A stretch of DNA of 42,855 nt from Amoebophrya sp. AT5.2 (taxonomy: Eukaryota > Sar > Dinophyceae > Syndiniales > Amoebophryaceae): positions 1 to 42,855 of the forward strand of contig RXOD01003865.1 in the NCBI GenBank assembly GCA_005223375.1, written 5' to 3'. How positions within the stretch are numbered: the stretch's first letter is position 1; every line of letters begins with the position of its first letter. Below are positions 1 to 13,500 of this stretch, piece by piece. A program made the position numbers and the translations under genes. Under the pieces are notes generated by a model. That model was not told the DNA's origin, ran no database searches, and was given only the letters and a program-made list of their open reading frames with translations.

Positions 1-83
1 GAGACGCCAGGGATTTGTCTGTGTAGTCTTGTAGTTTGTGTTGTATTTCGTCTCGTGTTCGGTCTCAGTAGCAGCCAAATTAG

Positions 84-1467
<1,384 letters not shown>

Positions 1468-2614
1468 GTGACACTCAAACTGGTAGGAGCAAATAGAGAG
1501 TCCTTTCTTGAGTGGAGGTAGCTGTGGGAAAAAGTGAATCACTCAGCCTCTTCTACTGCGCATGCGGTGACAGTGCGTGTCAGTAGATACGATTGCGTTT
1601 TTATTTTTTCGGTGTCGCGGTAAATGCAGTAAAAGAACGTATGGGAAGCGGTGGCGGATACGGATCGATAGGCAGATTCTCGCGACGAGGAGTTCAGGAG
1701 TTCGTAGGCCAAATAGAAAGTGCAAGTTGAAGTTAGTACGGGTATGAAATCGATTGGTAGCGAAGAAATTAGTTGGTATTGGGCCTTCTAGAATTTCATT
1801 TCTGATTCTGCTCCGCAAGAATGGCACACGCGCAAAAGGTGTAGAATTTGCGGCAATAGTAGAAATAAAAATTGAAATAATTTGGCCTCCCCCACACCCA
1901 CTTCAGTAGCCACTTGTTGGCCTTGGCGCTATCCATGCAGCGTTGCCAGGAGTTATCGATGTGATTTACTTGGTATGCACTGTGTCTGTGCAACTGGTTC
2001 GTGACTATGTGTGTAAAGATTTGATTGGTACATAAGAATAATCAATGAAAGTAGAAGCGGTGGTCGTGCTCGTCGTGGGCGCTGGTGAGTAAGGTTGATA
2101 AGAGGTGGACAGGGATAGGGAGCACGGATGGAACGACACCGCCGCTAGAAGCAAGGCGCAAGCATATAAATTTAAAGATAGCACTTTATTATTTGCGGCA
2201 AGTAGAAGCAGGGCTTTCCTCCGAGTTTGGTTGGTCGCGGAGAGCACGCGGAGTACCATATTTGCAGGGGCGGATTCGTGCACCTGATTCTTCACGCGGA
2301 CAAAGTAAATTTACAGGGCTTTCATGAAAGATGGCTCGAGAGAGCAGTCTGAACAAAACTTCTACAACTTTATTTCTTACACTTACGATCGCACGCGATG
2401 CGCTACAATGAATCAGAAGCGATTCGGCTTCGCTTTTTTCTCTATTCCACTTCCACAAGCAGAGTTTCCACGAGCAAAAGCCGAAGTAAAAAACTACTCA
2501 TCAGTGATCGATTCCACGACTAAAATCGGCGCACGCGGCCTCCCCGAGCGACCGCGTGAAAAAGGTAAATTCAAAGGCAATAGTGAAAGTTGTGTACAAT
2601 CCAAAGAAGATGCG
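1468..2614. other. Intergenic region or 3' UTR, no gene supported
   Basis: About 1.1 kb with short open frames on both strands, none with domain content or the G/C-rich third positions of the neighbouring genes. It may contain a last kinase intron and a tiny terminal exon (1792-1805). The motif atttgcggcaa occurs near 1845 and again near 2190, but I see no larger structure. Confidence 0.5.
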
Positions 2615-3039
2615 CGGGCGCTTCGTGTGCTGCGGAAACTAAGCTGCTGCTGGTGGAGTTGATTTTCCCCTACTAACTCGTCATCGTTAGATCGTGCTGT
2701 CCAGCCAAGGCCGGGCCCGACCGCGACGACTCGCACCGCTGGTTGCTAAGGAGGAGCGAGCAAATTATTGAGAATCGAGCTGGTTTTAGCATCCCTCGAT
2801 GAATCGAGATTGAGTTTGAGAGATGGAGATTAGCTGGACGACAGCGAGGACGTGCCTGCTAAGCAAATATGCCAGAGTGCAGCGGTAGCGGAAGAAAAAT
2901 TGTCAGCAAAGACGCTAGACGCAAATCGTGTTGCTAACGCTGCTTTACCCCCGCTGGATGATGCTGTTGACGCGCATGACTGCTGGTCCTCACGGTTAGA
3001 AGCACGATGAATTTCTGATAGAGCAACATAAGTCACGAA
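2615..3039 (+). repeat. Dispersed repeat, copy 1, just upstream of the gene at 3060
   Basis: A 425-bp stretch that aligns along its length, at roughly 75-80% by eye, with 10048-10500. Both copies begin at gggcgcttcgtgtgc, share gaggacgtgcctgctaag and gaagaaaaattgtcagc, and end at agtcacgaa. Each ends shortly before a gene start: 21 nt before the ATG at 3060 here, 48 nt in copy 2. Within it, 2834-3010 is an open frame that follows an AG and has no ATG; the matching frame in copy 2 (10265-10480) is also open, and the length differences between the two are multiples of three. Confidence 0.85.
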
Positions 3040-3059
3040 GAACTTAAACAAACATAAAT

Positions 3060-5534
3060 ATGGCTACCCGGCAACATCCGAGCGCCTCCGCCGTGACCCG
3101 GGTGGAGGCTCATTTGTGCCTCCACCCCGGCGGCGCTGAACCGTCAATGTCACGCCGGGGAGACCACGAAGAGTCTGTGGCGCGCGTGAAAAACACGCTG
3201 GTGCACGAATACTCCAGCGATAAGCTTCTATCGTTCTGGACGCGGCAATGTCTCTTCAGAAAGATCGTCCGTTCTCTCCGCAGCGGTCATCGCGAAACGG
3301 TGTGCTTTTACAACATGATGAAGATGATGGAAGCGGGGTGGGGATCTTCATTTCTCGCTGGAGTTGCCGCCGCGCTTTTCGGAGACGAGCATCCGGAACG
3401 ACATTCGGGGCGTTTTCGAGAGGAGCACGTGGAGCTGAGTATCCAATCGTTTGACGAGCGTGGCGGGGTGGATGACCGTCTCGCCGCAGCCTTTCCGCAC
3501 TCGTTTGACGACACAGCAACCTCTTCCTTCAAAGGCAAGGCGATTCGCCGGAAGCGCGTCAGCGTCTGGAGCAGCGGTGAGATTCTGGCAGCCAGTGCGC
3601 CACACATGGACTGCGGTGCCGACGCTACAGTAGTGCGGCTTTTCGTGAGTCGGTGGGAGGGTTCGAGCGCCCCAAACAAAGACGGAAGCACGAATTGCAC
3701 CGCCGCTGCACGCAATGACGACAACTCCGCAATTGGCTCCTCTTCGTCCCTCGCAGATTGTACAACGGCGACTCTGCAAGAGGGTGTGCTGACAGTGATC
3801 TTTCTCAATAATGCGCCAGACGTGCACCTGAAGCTGCTGCTCGCTGAATTATCTTGCCCTCTGAAGAAGTCGGCTGTCGCGGCAAATTTGAAGCGGCGCA
3901 CGGAGCTCAATCAGTGGCTCACCGACACGCTACTGCTGGGGAACGAGAAAATGATGGTCAGCAGTGGAAGATCGCATGCGTCAGCGCCCGCGTCGAGAAC
4001 CGCGAGCAAATCAAACCCCCACGCGGTTCTCGACGAGGGCGCTGAACACCTCCCCCACGAAGAACATTTCCCCGGGGCGTCGGACGATCAAGAGCTGATC
4101 GTGACGAACATGCAGCTGGATTTGATGAATGCACAAGTTGCTGGCTCAGCATCCTCGGCGTCGAACCTCCATCGAATCGAGGAAGTGCGGCTGGCCGGAG
4201 TAGAATCATCGCAGGACGGTGGATCGAAGGAGCGCTTGATGGGGTCCCCAAGTGCCGGCTCCACGTCGAGCAGCGCTTGGTCCTCGGCCAAACACAATTC
4301 CAAGTGCAAAGGGGACAAACGAAACAGACTCTCTGACGCTTCCTCGCTTGCTTCATCCTCGGTTTGCAGGGTCAATGCGAAAATACTAGCGCCGCGCAGA
4401 GCTCCAGTTCCTGCTTCAGGAGGTGCTGCTGGCGCGATGAAGGTGAAAATGCCGCACCGGATTCACTTCGTCATCGGTGCGCAGGGGCTGGCGGACTCGC
4501 GCCAGCTGGCCAACGCGTTCGCCACGTTGCCGTCTGGATCCGCCCTGCGTGCGCCGGTGGTAATGTCTCCGGGCACAACTACTGCACAAAGACCTGAAAT
4601 AAATGCGCGCATCAAAGGGGAAAACCGGAAGAGCACCTTTACAGCTGTTCCAGGAGCATCTTCCGTGGTCGTTCTCGGAGCATCGTCCTCTGCGTCGGGT
4701 TTTCCGCCGCTCCTGCCAACGCCTCGCGACAAATCAAGACTGTCGTCCGACGGAGCGGGGGCTGCCAAAAAGAAAAACAGCGAGACCATCACCGCTGAGC
4801 AGCGCATTTGCCATTTTGCTCGGGAGCGCGAGCGGTTTTTGCTGTCAGCACGAACGAATCTCGGCCGTGGCACTGGAGGGCGGTCTTTGGCGCGCAGAGA
4901 AGAGGAGATCACGAAGGGAGCCGCGCCGCAAAACGCGTTTCTGCGGCAGAGTGCGGTCCTCCGCGAGAGAAAAACAAGAGAAGTCTACCTGGCACGGGTT
5001 GCGAAAGAGATTCTGCTCGATGCGGCGGATGCGGGCGGTGGTTCCGACAGCGGCCGGCGCGGTGAAGAAAATCAGGATCCTGTTTCAGAAGTTTGGCCGT
5101 CCCTTGTCGGTGGTGAGATTCTGTTTCCTCGAATAGTTGATCCTCCCTCGTTTCGCGACGTTGGGACCATACGACCCCCAGCATCGCTAGAACAAGTACT
5201 TGAGGAAGAGAAGCACGAGGTGGAGAACGGCACAGAATTCGACACTAGCGATCATCTGACTAAGCGACGCGAAGAGCAGCACAGCTACCCCTACCACTAC
5301 GATCTGGTCGGAAGCGATCATGACGAGGCTGAAGATGAACAAAGTGAGGAAGGTGGAGAGGCCGAAGCAGAAGCGCCAGAGGATGATCAAATAGGATATT
5401 CGCGGCTCTCGTCGTTATCGAAGAACATGGCGTCGCTTGATGCTATGTTCGGGGATTACCTCGGGCACGCAAGTCCGGCACAAGTGGACGATGTTGACCT
5501 CGCTGAAGTGCTACCGATGGTTGACATCGTTTGA
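3060..5534 (+). CDS. Orphan 824-residue protein, mostly low complexity
   Basis: Single open frame; the start was chosen as the first ATG after the repeat, with MSRRGD at residue 30 as an alternative. I recognise no family. Residues about 40-110 look folded and helical (EYSSDKLLSFWTRQCLFRKI, then FYNMMKMMEAGWGSSFLAGV). The middle is Ser/Ala-rich. Residues about 580-660 are basic and helical (ICHFARERERFLLSARTNLG). The tail is acidic, with Glu/Asp runs near residues 755-785, and ends in hydrophobic and acidic residues. I see no signal peptide or clear membrane segment. The N-terminal helical block may be the conserved core and the rest disordered linker; that is inference. Intergenic sequence lies on both sides and nothing in the context suggests a role. 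Confidence 0.7.
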   Translation: MATRQHPSASAVTRVEAHLCLHPGGAEPSMSRRGDHEESVARVKNTLVHEYSSDKLLSFWTRQCLFRKIVRSLRSGHRETVCFYNMMKMMEAGWGSSFLAGVAAALFGDEHPERHSGRFREEHVELSIQSFDERGGVDDRLAAAFPHSFDDTATSSFKGKAIRRKRVSVWSSGEILAASAPHMDCGADATVVRLFVSRWEGSSAPNKDGSTNCTAAARNDDNSAIGSSSSLADCTTATLQEGVLTVIFLNNAPDVHLKLLLAELSCPLKKSAVAANLKRRTELNQWLTDTLLLGNEKMMVSSGRSHASAPASRTASKSNPHAVLDEGAEHLPHEEHFPGASDDQELIVTNMQLDLMNAQVAGSASSASNLHRIEEVRLAGVESSQDGGSKERLMGSPSAGSTSSSAWSSAKHNSKCKGDKRNRLSDASSLASSSVCRVNAKILAPRRAPVPASGGAAGAMKVKMPHRIHFVIGAQGLADSRQLANAFATLPSGSALRAPVVMSPGTTTAQRPEINARIKGENRKSTFTAVPGASSVVVLGASSSASGFPPLLPTPRDKSRLSSDGAGAAKKKNSETITAEQRICHFARERERFLLSARTNLGRGTGGRSLARREEEITKGAAPQNAFLRQSAVLRERKTREVYLARVAKEILLDAADAGGGSDSGRRGEENQDPVSEVWPSLVGGEILFPRIVDPPSFRDVGTIRPPASLEQVLEEEKHEVENGTEFDTSDHLTKRREEQHSYPYHYDLVGSDHDEAEDEQSEEGGEAEAEAPEDDQIGYSRLSSLSKNMASLDAMFGDYLGHASPAQVDDVDLAEVLPMVDIV

Positions 5535-6260
5535 AAACATCATGCACTCGACGTATACAGGACGTCGAACAACGCGATGTCCTCGCAATTGTTTTTGCTG
5601 GATGCCCGACCGCCTCGTATCGCCATGAAGATGAACGAAGATGAGTCATTTAAATTTAATTGTGAACAGACGTGGTCGTGTTGAGATCAAGCGATCAACG
5701 CCGTGTGATCATGAGACCCGCTTTTTGATGAACTGGGCGCGTGCACGTCGAAGCCAAAGTGAGTCGTGAGTCCTGAAAGTATCCTGTGAAAATATGGAGT
5801 CCATGTCTTCAAGTCTCTGTCTCAGTGACCATGAAACAAGAGATGCATGTTCGTGCGCGATCATCGCTGAATTTCGAAGCGTGGCAGTATTCCACAGAAA
5901 CGCATTGAGCATATTTGTTAGGCGATCTGACAGGGTCAGGGATGAGGATCTGATGATCAAATGCGAATGCCAAGATACCGGCACAGGGCCGCCCCGATCG
6001 ATACGAAGCGAGAAAGGATGATACGAGCCCCCGAAAAAGATCAACTTGATGATGGAAGATGCATCGTATTACAAGCTTGAGCTCAAGAACTTCATCTTCA
6101 TCTGATCCTGATGAAAGGATCAAGTCCCTACTGAAAAGATCTTCGCGGATATTTTGTTTGTTCCTGTCGACACTGACAGAAGCGCGCCGCGAGGGGGCCA
6201 GTCGTATCGAATAAAGGGGGGCGACAGCACGACCCATCGATAAACAAAGCAAGGACCACG
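5535..6260. other. Intergenic region between 3060 and 6261 genes
   Basis: 726 bp with lower G/C than the genes. Short open frames exist on both strands (for example 75 codons at 5794-6021 on +), but none has recognisable content and their codon use is unlike the genes. Probably the 3' UTR of one gene and the 5' region of the next. No repeat seen. Confidence 0.5.
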
Positions 6261-9200
6261 ATGACGACAAAACCAGCGACGGCAGCCCCAACGCCGCTCA
6301 CTGCCGCGGCCGCTGACACAGCTGCACGCAATGGGCCGACTAGCAGGCAGCAGCAGCAGGCTCCTGTCCGCTGGCCGCGTGATGCAGCGCTGAAGGTTGG
6401 CGACCACGTGGACTATTTCTTTGATGGCATGCAGTTCCAGAACTACAAGTACATGCTGGCGGACCGAAGTCTGCAGAGCGCGAAGTTTGTCACAGTGGAT
6501 GAGGAGGTCACAAAGAGAGTGCCCGTTTTGGATGCGGATGCAGATGATGACGAGCCTGAAGAGGCGCGACCGCTTTGCTTACCGCTCGACGAGTCTTTGC
6601 CGAGCTCCTCGCCGCGTGTCAGTCCCGTTGACGATGCGGAGATCGAGGGCACCCCGCGACTCAAAAAACAGAAGAAGTCTGGGGATGGCAGCATCCCCGA
6701 GGGAAGGTTTGGAATGGCGGATGCTGCTGGCGATCATGTTGCCGACGAAGAGCCTGCTGGCCGAATAATCCAATCGGCGCCAGCAACTGCTACAGCTGCA
6801 GTCCTCGCGCTCGCTGCGAATCCGCGTCGGCAAAAACTAGAGGAGACGCCAGCCACTTCCGCTTCCTCTGACTGCACTGGAGCCGAACAAGAACGGCTCC
6901 CTCCAGCTGAAGCTGCAGCTGAGCTCAAACCCTCACGCAGACGATCCAAAACCTCCGACTTGTTTGAAGTTGCGGCCGAGCAGGGGGCGGCACCGCGGTC
7001 ACGACCTCTCCGCACGAAGGTCGTGAAAGAAGTCGTCAAGAGCGAGTATATGCAGCGGCCCGTGTGGGGCAAGGCGTACGGATGGGTCCGTGGCGTCGTT
7101 TTACGTATTTTGGACGACGACCCGAAAGCACGACCCTGCATCGAGGTGGAACCGTTGGACAAAAACCTCTGCTACGTCGAATGCGGCGAGGGAAAAGTCG
7201 ACAAATCGTCCTGGCGCTACAAAATCTTTCACGACAACGAATTGAAACTCGTGCCGCACCAGGACGTACTAAAGGTCTCCGCTCCTGCAGAAGCAGGGGA
7301 TGATGTTGCAGGCGATCAAGAAGAGCAAAACCGAGTAAAATGCGAGGCGTCCCGAACCTCCGAGCGCCCGCTGTTGTCGATGTTCATGACTCGGTGGTTC
7401 GACTACTGGACGTGCAAGAAAAAGTCCGAGTACAAGATCACGTGTCAGTATCCTATGCAGGCGCTGATCGACTACGCGGGTGTGAAGGACGCCATCGGCA
7501 ATGATTTCGAGTGCTACATGCTCTTCGTGAAGGACGAGGCCTGCCTGCGCAGCTTTTACGCGAGCGATCTGTCGGTTTGCATGCGCGGGCACCACCGGGT
7601 GGCTCTCTACTACCTGTGGCCCACGCAGAAGTGGTTGGGCCGGGTACGCGTTACGCACGCGGACCACCCGCGCAACAACGACGACGGCATGGTGTCCGAG
7701 GCGGACTTCTTCGCTTTTTGCCAGAAGGTGGAGGACATGGGCATCAAGACCAAGTACCCCGCGCCCAGTAGCGTCTACAGGCAACTGTGCGGCAAGCAGT
7801 ACTACAATCACGCCTGCCTGAACGCAACCATGCAGACGCCCGCGACCACGCGCGTGCACGCCGCGTCGATTCGCAGCAATTCGAAACGCGCTGCCAGGGA
7901 CGCGATTTTTGCGCTGGAGAGGATCACGCGATACAAGCAGGGCCAGGCACTGGCGAGGAGGCGTGGAGATGCAAGAGGCGCATCCACCGTTCCCGAAAGC
8001 TGCACCGACTCCCTGGCAGACCTGATGCCGGAGGAGGACGATGAAGAGGAGCTCCCGCAAGAGGTACGGACGGCGAGAGAAAAGCTGTTTCGCGAATCTT
8101 CAGGCGTGGTGAAGCTGGGATTTTCGTGGATGGGCGTGGACGTGATGAAGTTTGAGGGCGTTGCCGAGTTGGAGGACAAACTGAAGGCAATGGTCGAGCA
8201 ACCCACAGTCGCCGGGAAGTGTTCTCGAATTGGGACGAGTGTCATCGTGCAAGCACTCGTGCCGCACAGAATCGCCGAACTTCGGGTCCACTCGTTTTGC
8301 GTGCCGGAGAAGGCAAGAGTGCCCATTCCCCACTGGTACGAGCCCAAAGAATGGGTGTCTGGCCCCGACGGGAGATACCACGAGGTGAATGTGCAGGAGC
8401 TGTTGATAAAAAACCGATCTAGATCTACCGACGACACGAAGGCGGAAGGCGACGCGAGCGCACCTCCGGGGAAGAACAATAACAAAGAGGCCGCGACTGA
8501 GAAGGCCGACGAGGAGGCGGAAACGGAAAATAAAGCTGACCCGGCGGAATCGGAAAAAATGGTGTTGGTCAGAAGCAAAACCGAAAAGAGCATCGATCGC
8601 TTCAAGGAGTATTGCAACTCGAGCGCCATGACGACGATGCCGGGTTTCGACCTGAAAGTGGCGTACATGACGGTCGGCATGTGTCAGACTCGCGGCTTCG
8701 ACATGACGACCCACATTTGCCAGACGCCAGAGATGGCCCGGGACACAGTTTGGAGAGGCGATAAGAAGATGCAGCAGAAAATGGAAAACCAGGCCAGGCA
8801 GCTAGCGAAGCAGTGGTACTATGAACATCAGACGCTGTGGTATGCTCTCTCATGTAGCTAATAGTTGTCCTTGCTCCTGATGAACAAGAAGCAAGATGAT
8901 TTTTTTGATTTTGATGAAACCGTGATGCAGGTGCAGCTACTAACTTAAAGTAAGAGTTTTCATCGCTTGAGCTCACACACGCACGTAGGCGAATCTTTTC
9001 CACAACCCTAGCTCGCATCGGTCTTCGTCTCACCAGGTTGCTTTGGTATGCCAGCGAGTGGCCCGAGCGGTATTGTCCTGCGAACGCTCGGTTTGATTTT
9101 CACGTCTCGTGGGACCGCGAGAGCAGTTCCGAGCCGGAACTCTTCGTCTGCGAAGTCACCGAGTGCGGCGCTTCTCTGTGCGGTCTGCCGATTCAGGCGC

Positions 9201-9649
9201 GCAACACGGCGCTGGTGTACTCGTTTTTCGAAGGCGCGACTGCGAAAAAGCTTTCGTCCGCGTCGGGGAACAAGCAACGCGACTGTTGCGGTGCGAAGTA
9301 CGTAGATCGCTCACACGTGGAGCAAGAGGTTGCTCTTCCGGGGACACTGACTGCGCGCGGGCGGACCAGAAGCAAGTCGGAGGCGGGGGTCCTCGTGGTG
9401 CAACCTTCTCGCGCCAGTGCTCCTCAACATGAACATGGCGCTGCTCGTGCGTCTCGGCGAGCGTCCGCGCAACCGGCGCTGCGCGGACACGAAGGCGAGG
9501 AGGTGTTGGTGGAGGAGGAAGTCGAACTTCAAACGAAGTGGCCCACTGGCGACTGGAAATGGATAAGCACGGTGGACAAAAGCTCGTCCTCCACGTGGTA
9601 CACTTGGCCGTTTGGAACGGACGTACGGACCAACAAAAAGCGCTGGTGA
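6261..9649 (+). CDS. Large protein with C-terminal ATP-grasp-like domain
   Basis: Two exons, 6261-8839 and 9037-9649, give 1063 residues. The phase (2+1) fits the GT-AG intron 8840-9036. Residues 1-255 are low complexity. Residues about 262-345 form a small beta-rich unit (WGKAYGWVRGVVLRILDDDP). From about 370 on the order resembles an ATP-grasp enzyme: a block around GIKTKYPAPSSVYRQLCGKQ (about 492), then VVKLGFSWMGVDVMKFEG (about 617) where the ATP-binding lysine strand is expected, VIVQALVPHRIAELRVHSF, and in exon 2 RFDFHVSW followed by LFVCEVTECGASL, at the usual place of the metal-binding D/E and N. Proteins of this layout are, to my knowledge, common in dinoflagellates. The substrate cannot be read from the sequence. 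The octamer tggtatgc occurs at both exon edges (8838-8845, 9044-9051), so splicing within that repeat would also keep the frame. A degenerate, inactive domain is possible. Confidence 0.6.
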
Positions 9650-10047
9650 TCGATAGTGCCATGATGTAGCTAGAAAAATTTAGATCCTATGTTCTGTTGA
9701 CATGTTGTGAGAGGAGGCGAGCACGACGATGATTACGGACAACTATCCGAAACGGGATTGCCACGAACGAGGGGTGAAAAATGAAAATCTCAACAAGTGC
9801 ACACGAAGAGGACATGCTATACATGGCTCCGCCCAAAATCGATCTCAACATCTTTGAAACGCTGATTTTTTATTACGATTCATCGTCTTGCTCTTGGTCT
9901 TAGCTTTAGCTTTACCAGCTGCAGCAGTCGTCGTTGCACGAATGAATTGATCGCAATGCCCCTAGTTGCATCGCGAGGCTCGAGACTTCTATGTCTTGTT
10001 CCCTATGTATGAAGATCTGTTTTACCCCGTGTCGCAGAAATCCAGAA
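9650..10047. other. Intergenic region upstream of repeat copy 2
   Basis: About 400 bp after the stop at 9649. Contains a short tctTAGCTTTAGCTTTA run near 9898 and no supported gene. It leads directly into the dispersed repeat at 10048. Confidence 0.5.
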
Positions 10048-10500
10048 CGGGCGCTTCGTGTGCTTCTGAAACTAGCCCGCTGCTGGTGGAGTTGATTTCC
10101 CCTCGTTCGTCATCGTTAGTTCGTGCTGTCCACCCGAGGCCGGGCCCAACCACAACTCGCGCCGCTCAAATAGGTTGCAAAGAGCAAGAGCGAGCGAATT
10201 CTGGAGAATCGAGCGGGGTTTAGCATTTTCGATGGATCGAGATTGAGAGATAAAGACAGATTAGCTGGAGGACACGGAGGACGTGCCTGCTAAGCTGCTT
10301 CAGATGTGCCAGAGTCGTCCGCGTGCAGCGGAAGAAAAATTGTCAGCCAAGACGAGGGTAGCCGCAATGTTGAATCTTCGTGTTGCTAAAAACGCTGCTT
10401 TGCCTCTGGATCATGAGGCTGTCGACGCGCATTCATTGCATCTAATCCTCAGGGCTAGAAGCGCAAGAATGAATTCGTGACAAGCAAGACGAGTCACGAA
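10048..10500 (+). repeat. Dispersed repeat, copy 2, just upstream of the gene at 10548
   Basis: 453-bp relative of 2615-3039 in the same orientation and at the same place relative to a gene start. The frame 10265-10480 (72 codons with stop) corresponds to 2834-3010 of copy 1 (59 codons). Shared segments include EDVPAK, AEEKLSAKT, NAALP and AVDAH, at similar spacing. Upstream of the ttag that precedes this frame the two copies differ by indels that are not multiples of three. Confidence 0.85.
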
Positions 10501-10547
10501 TTTATGCCGCCCCCTCGAGCCACATCTACATCTACATCGGCAGCAAG

Positions 10548-13500
10548 ATGACCGCCACAGCACGTCCACCATCGGCCGACCACTCGTCATCCATCGATCA
10601 AAACGCGGCACTGCTGAAGGCGGTGCAGGCTTTCGTGGAGCACAAGGATTTAGCCAAGCTCCAGGACCAAGTGGCGCTCAAGGCGTGGGACGGGCGACTG
10701 ATCGTGAAAAACGTGCTCGCGGCCTTCGAAAATCGGCACGTAATTGTAGAGGCCGTCGACCAGTTCACGGGGGAGAGAAAATGGATCCGCTTCGCGTGGG
10801 TACTACCTTTCTTGAGAGAGTTGAGTAGTTGATGTGGTTCGTTGGAAAAGACAGGCTCAACATTCTGCTCATTCATCGGCTCCTAGTGCGCGTGAGCGGT
10901 GCACCTAGAATACAAACGACGAGACGGGCAATGCAATAAAAGTGAAGCCAACTAAATGAAAAATGGAAGCGTGGTCAGTATATCAGGTTCACCCAGTGGA
11001 TCCGGATTTTACGACGCGGGAGTTCTACCTGCTGAAAAACATCCCGGATGTGAGTTGCTTCCCAAAAATCGAGCACCTTGCTGTGCACGGGTCGCTCGTC
11101 GTCGCTGTTTACACGGCCTTGGCCCCGGGATCACGCACTCTGGCGAAGGAGCTGGACGGACCGCCAGGTATGAATGTAGGGTTCATGCGCAATGGTCCGC
11201 GATTAATTTTACCGGCGGAAGCGGTTTTTTCGTTCGTGGATGTGCGCCGAACAAGGTAAACGTCTGCGCAAGTGGTCGGAATCCTCCGGGAATTTTCGTA
11301 TTTCTATATGGAGTTACTAGTAAAACTCCCCTGGATCTGAATCCACTCCCGCTCGTAAATTTGATTTGTGTCTCACCAGGTACCCGTACCGGCAAGAGCC
11401 AGCCGACGATTTCCGTCTTTCGCATGTCGCAGATTGTGAATGCGATTTTGGAGGCTGTTGCGGAGCTCGACTTCTACGACCTCACGTTGCTCGACTTGCG
11501 CACGGAGAACATCTGGCTTTCGCGCACTAATTACAGCGAGGACCTCGAGGGCAACATGCAGCAGGCCAAGAGCAGGAGCTTTACCCACGAGGAGCCGGCC
11601 CTCGATCCCGCGCACCCGCAGCGAAGGCTCGGTATGAACCAGTACCGCGAGAAACTGAAAGTAACCTTCCTCGAGCTCGAGAACCTGCAGATCGCGAAGC
11701 CGTCGGGACCGGGAGGAGCCGCCGCCCTCTCGGGAGCTGCAGGTGGATCGTCGTCTTCGTCCTCCTCCCCGCCGAAGAAAGCGGGCTCGTCGACAAGGAA
11801 GAACGCGCGTAAAAGCTTGATGAACCTGCCGGCCGGGTTTTTCAGCAAGGTGCCAATCTTCGCGAAGCAGTTCGGTCTGCCAGAAGTGATGGACCGCACG
11901 ATGACGCGCTGGGGCGACGTGCAGCTGTACAAAATCCGGGAGATCGGCGGCTTTCTCCTCCCGGAGGTCGTGCGTGCGATGGCGAAGAAGCGCGCCCCGC
12001 AAATGTTCTCCGACGCGCTGCTGCGCAACCTGAAAGGCGACGGTAAGGACCGGTCGCCGGGGGGAAGGGAAGCGCTCGGGGCAGGGGACGACGGCGACGG
12101 GTCGTTTCCGCGGGATAAGCTCACACTGGCGAGGGCGCAGCGGTGGGCGGTTGCTAAGTTGTTCATCAAACTGCTGGAGTGCGTGGACGCAACGCAAGCA
12201 CCGGTTCCAAGAACACTGGTGAGCGGCGCCGCACTGGGGGCGGAGGAAGGCACAACAAGTACTGGCGAAAGCAACCCTGAGATGACGTTTTCGTCCCCCA
12301 CCAGAAAATGCGTGAAGGCGCCCGCGTATCTCGTATCCGAGCTCCCGAGCACGTCGGCAGAGGAGGGCAGCGGCATGAATTCACCGCGGTCGAAAGGCAA
12401 GAGCGCAGAAGGCGGACCTGAGGACGAAGTAGGGAGTCCGATTCACACCGCCCACGACCCCGTCGATCTCTTTCTCGTCTCGCCTCAGAAACCGTCAAAT
12501 TCAGAGGATATCAACGCCGTGTACAACAAAAATTCCGGGGGCGACTCCAAGCTGCCGGCGGACGTGATTACGCGGATCGAGTCGGTTGGTTTTGCGGTGG
12601 AGGAGATCGCTTTTCGGCTCGAGGAGCTGGAGCGCACCACCAACCCGGAGGAAGACGTCGAATCGCAGCGGATCGTGTTCGCAAACGGGATCGGCATGAT
12701 GCGGACGTACGTGAATTTCTACAAGTGGTGGGAAAAGTGGGTCAGCTTCGGCCTTCCGGAGGACGGAGTCACCATGAAGGGCTTGCGGTTCGCGTTGAGC
12801 GGTGCCCTGGTCACGAGGTCGGCATTCGCGGCGGAGAGCGACTTCGGGGTCCTGGAAGCGGTATACTTTTTCCCTGGTTCTTGTCCAGGTTTCTTATTCT
12901 TGTAGTACCTGCAGTGGAATCTTAAATCTTCAAAGAAGTCAGAGTCACTCAACATTGACAGCTTTTTACCACTTTGTCTCACTCTCAGTAGGAGTAGGTA
13001 GTGCTGCCTGCATACTGCATGATTAGAGACTTTGCCAGCAACGCTGAACACAGCCCGACTTCTTCGATCGATGTCCATCAATGGAGATGGACATCGATCT
13101 ATCACTTGCTGTCTGCACACATGCATCGATCACTACCTAGGTGGTTCCGCTGCTGCTGCAGAAGAAGTCCGAGAAAATCTCGTTTCCCGACCTGCACGCG
13201 GAGTTCTCAAAGAGGGTCGATCTCAGCGTCGTCGAGGACAAGTTCTTCTCTATGCCCCGGCTCGGCGGAGGCATCTGGGACCTGACGGATGTGCGGATAT
13301 CGTCGGGGCACGTCTGGCGCCTGATCGAGATGTTCCAAGTGGCGGTTGAGCGCAAAGCAAAGATAAAGCTGTCTGATTTCGCCCTTGCGGTCGGGAGACG
13401 GGCGGTGGAAATCAAGGGCGTTGGGGGGACCACGGCCGCGGGGGCATCGAACAGCCAGGGCCTTGTGACGGCCGGGGCAGGCGCTTCAAACTCGGAACAG

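Noticed and set aside
7269..8680. Long - strand open frames (263 and 290 codons)
   Set aside because: Both are shadows of the ATP-grasp-like gene; the forward frame has recognisable motifs.
11168..11259. Protein-like continuation of exon 2 (MNVGFMRNGPR...) in the pseudokinase gene
   Set aside because: Keeping it puts the next exon in the wrong frame; the GT at 11168 and AG at 11379 fit phase 1 exactly.
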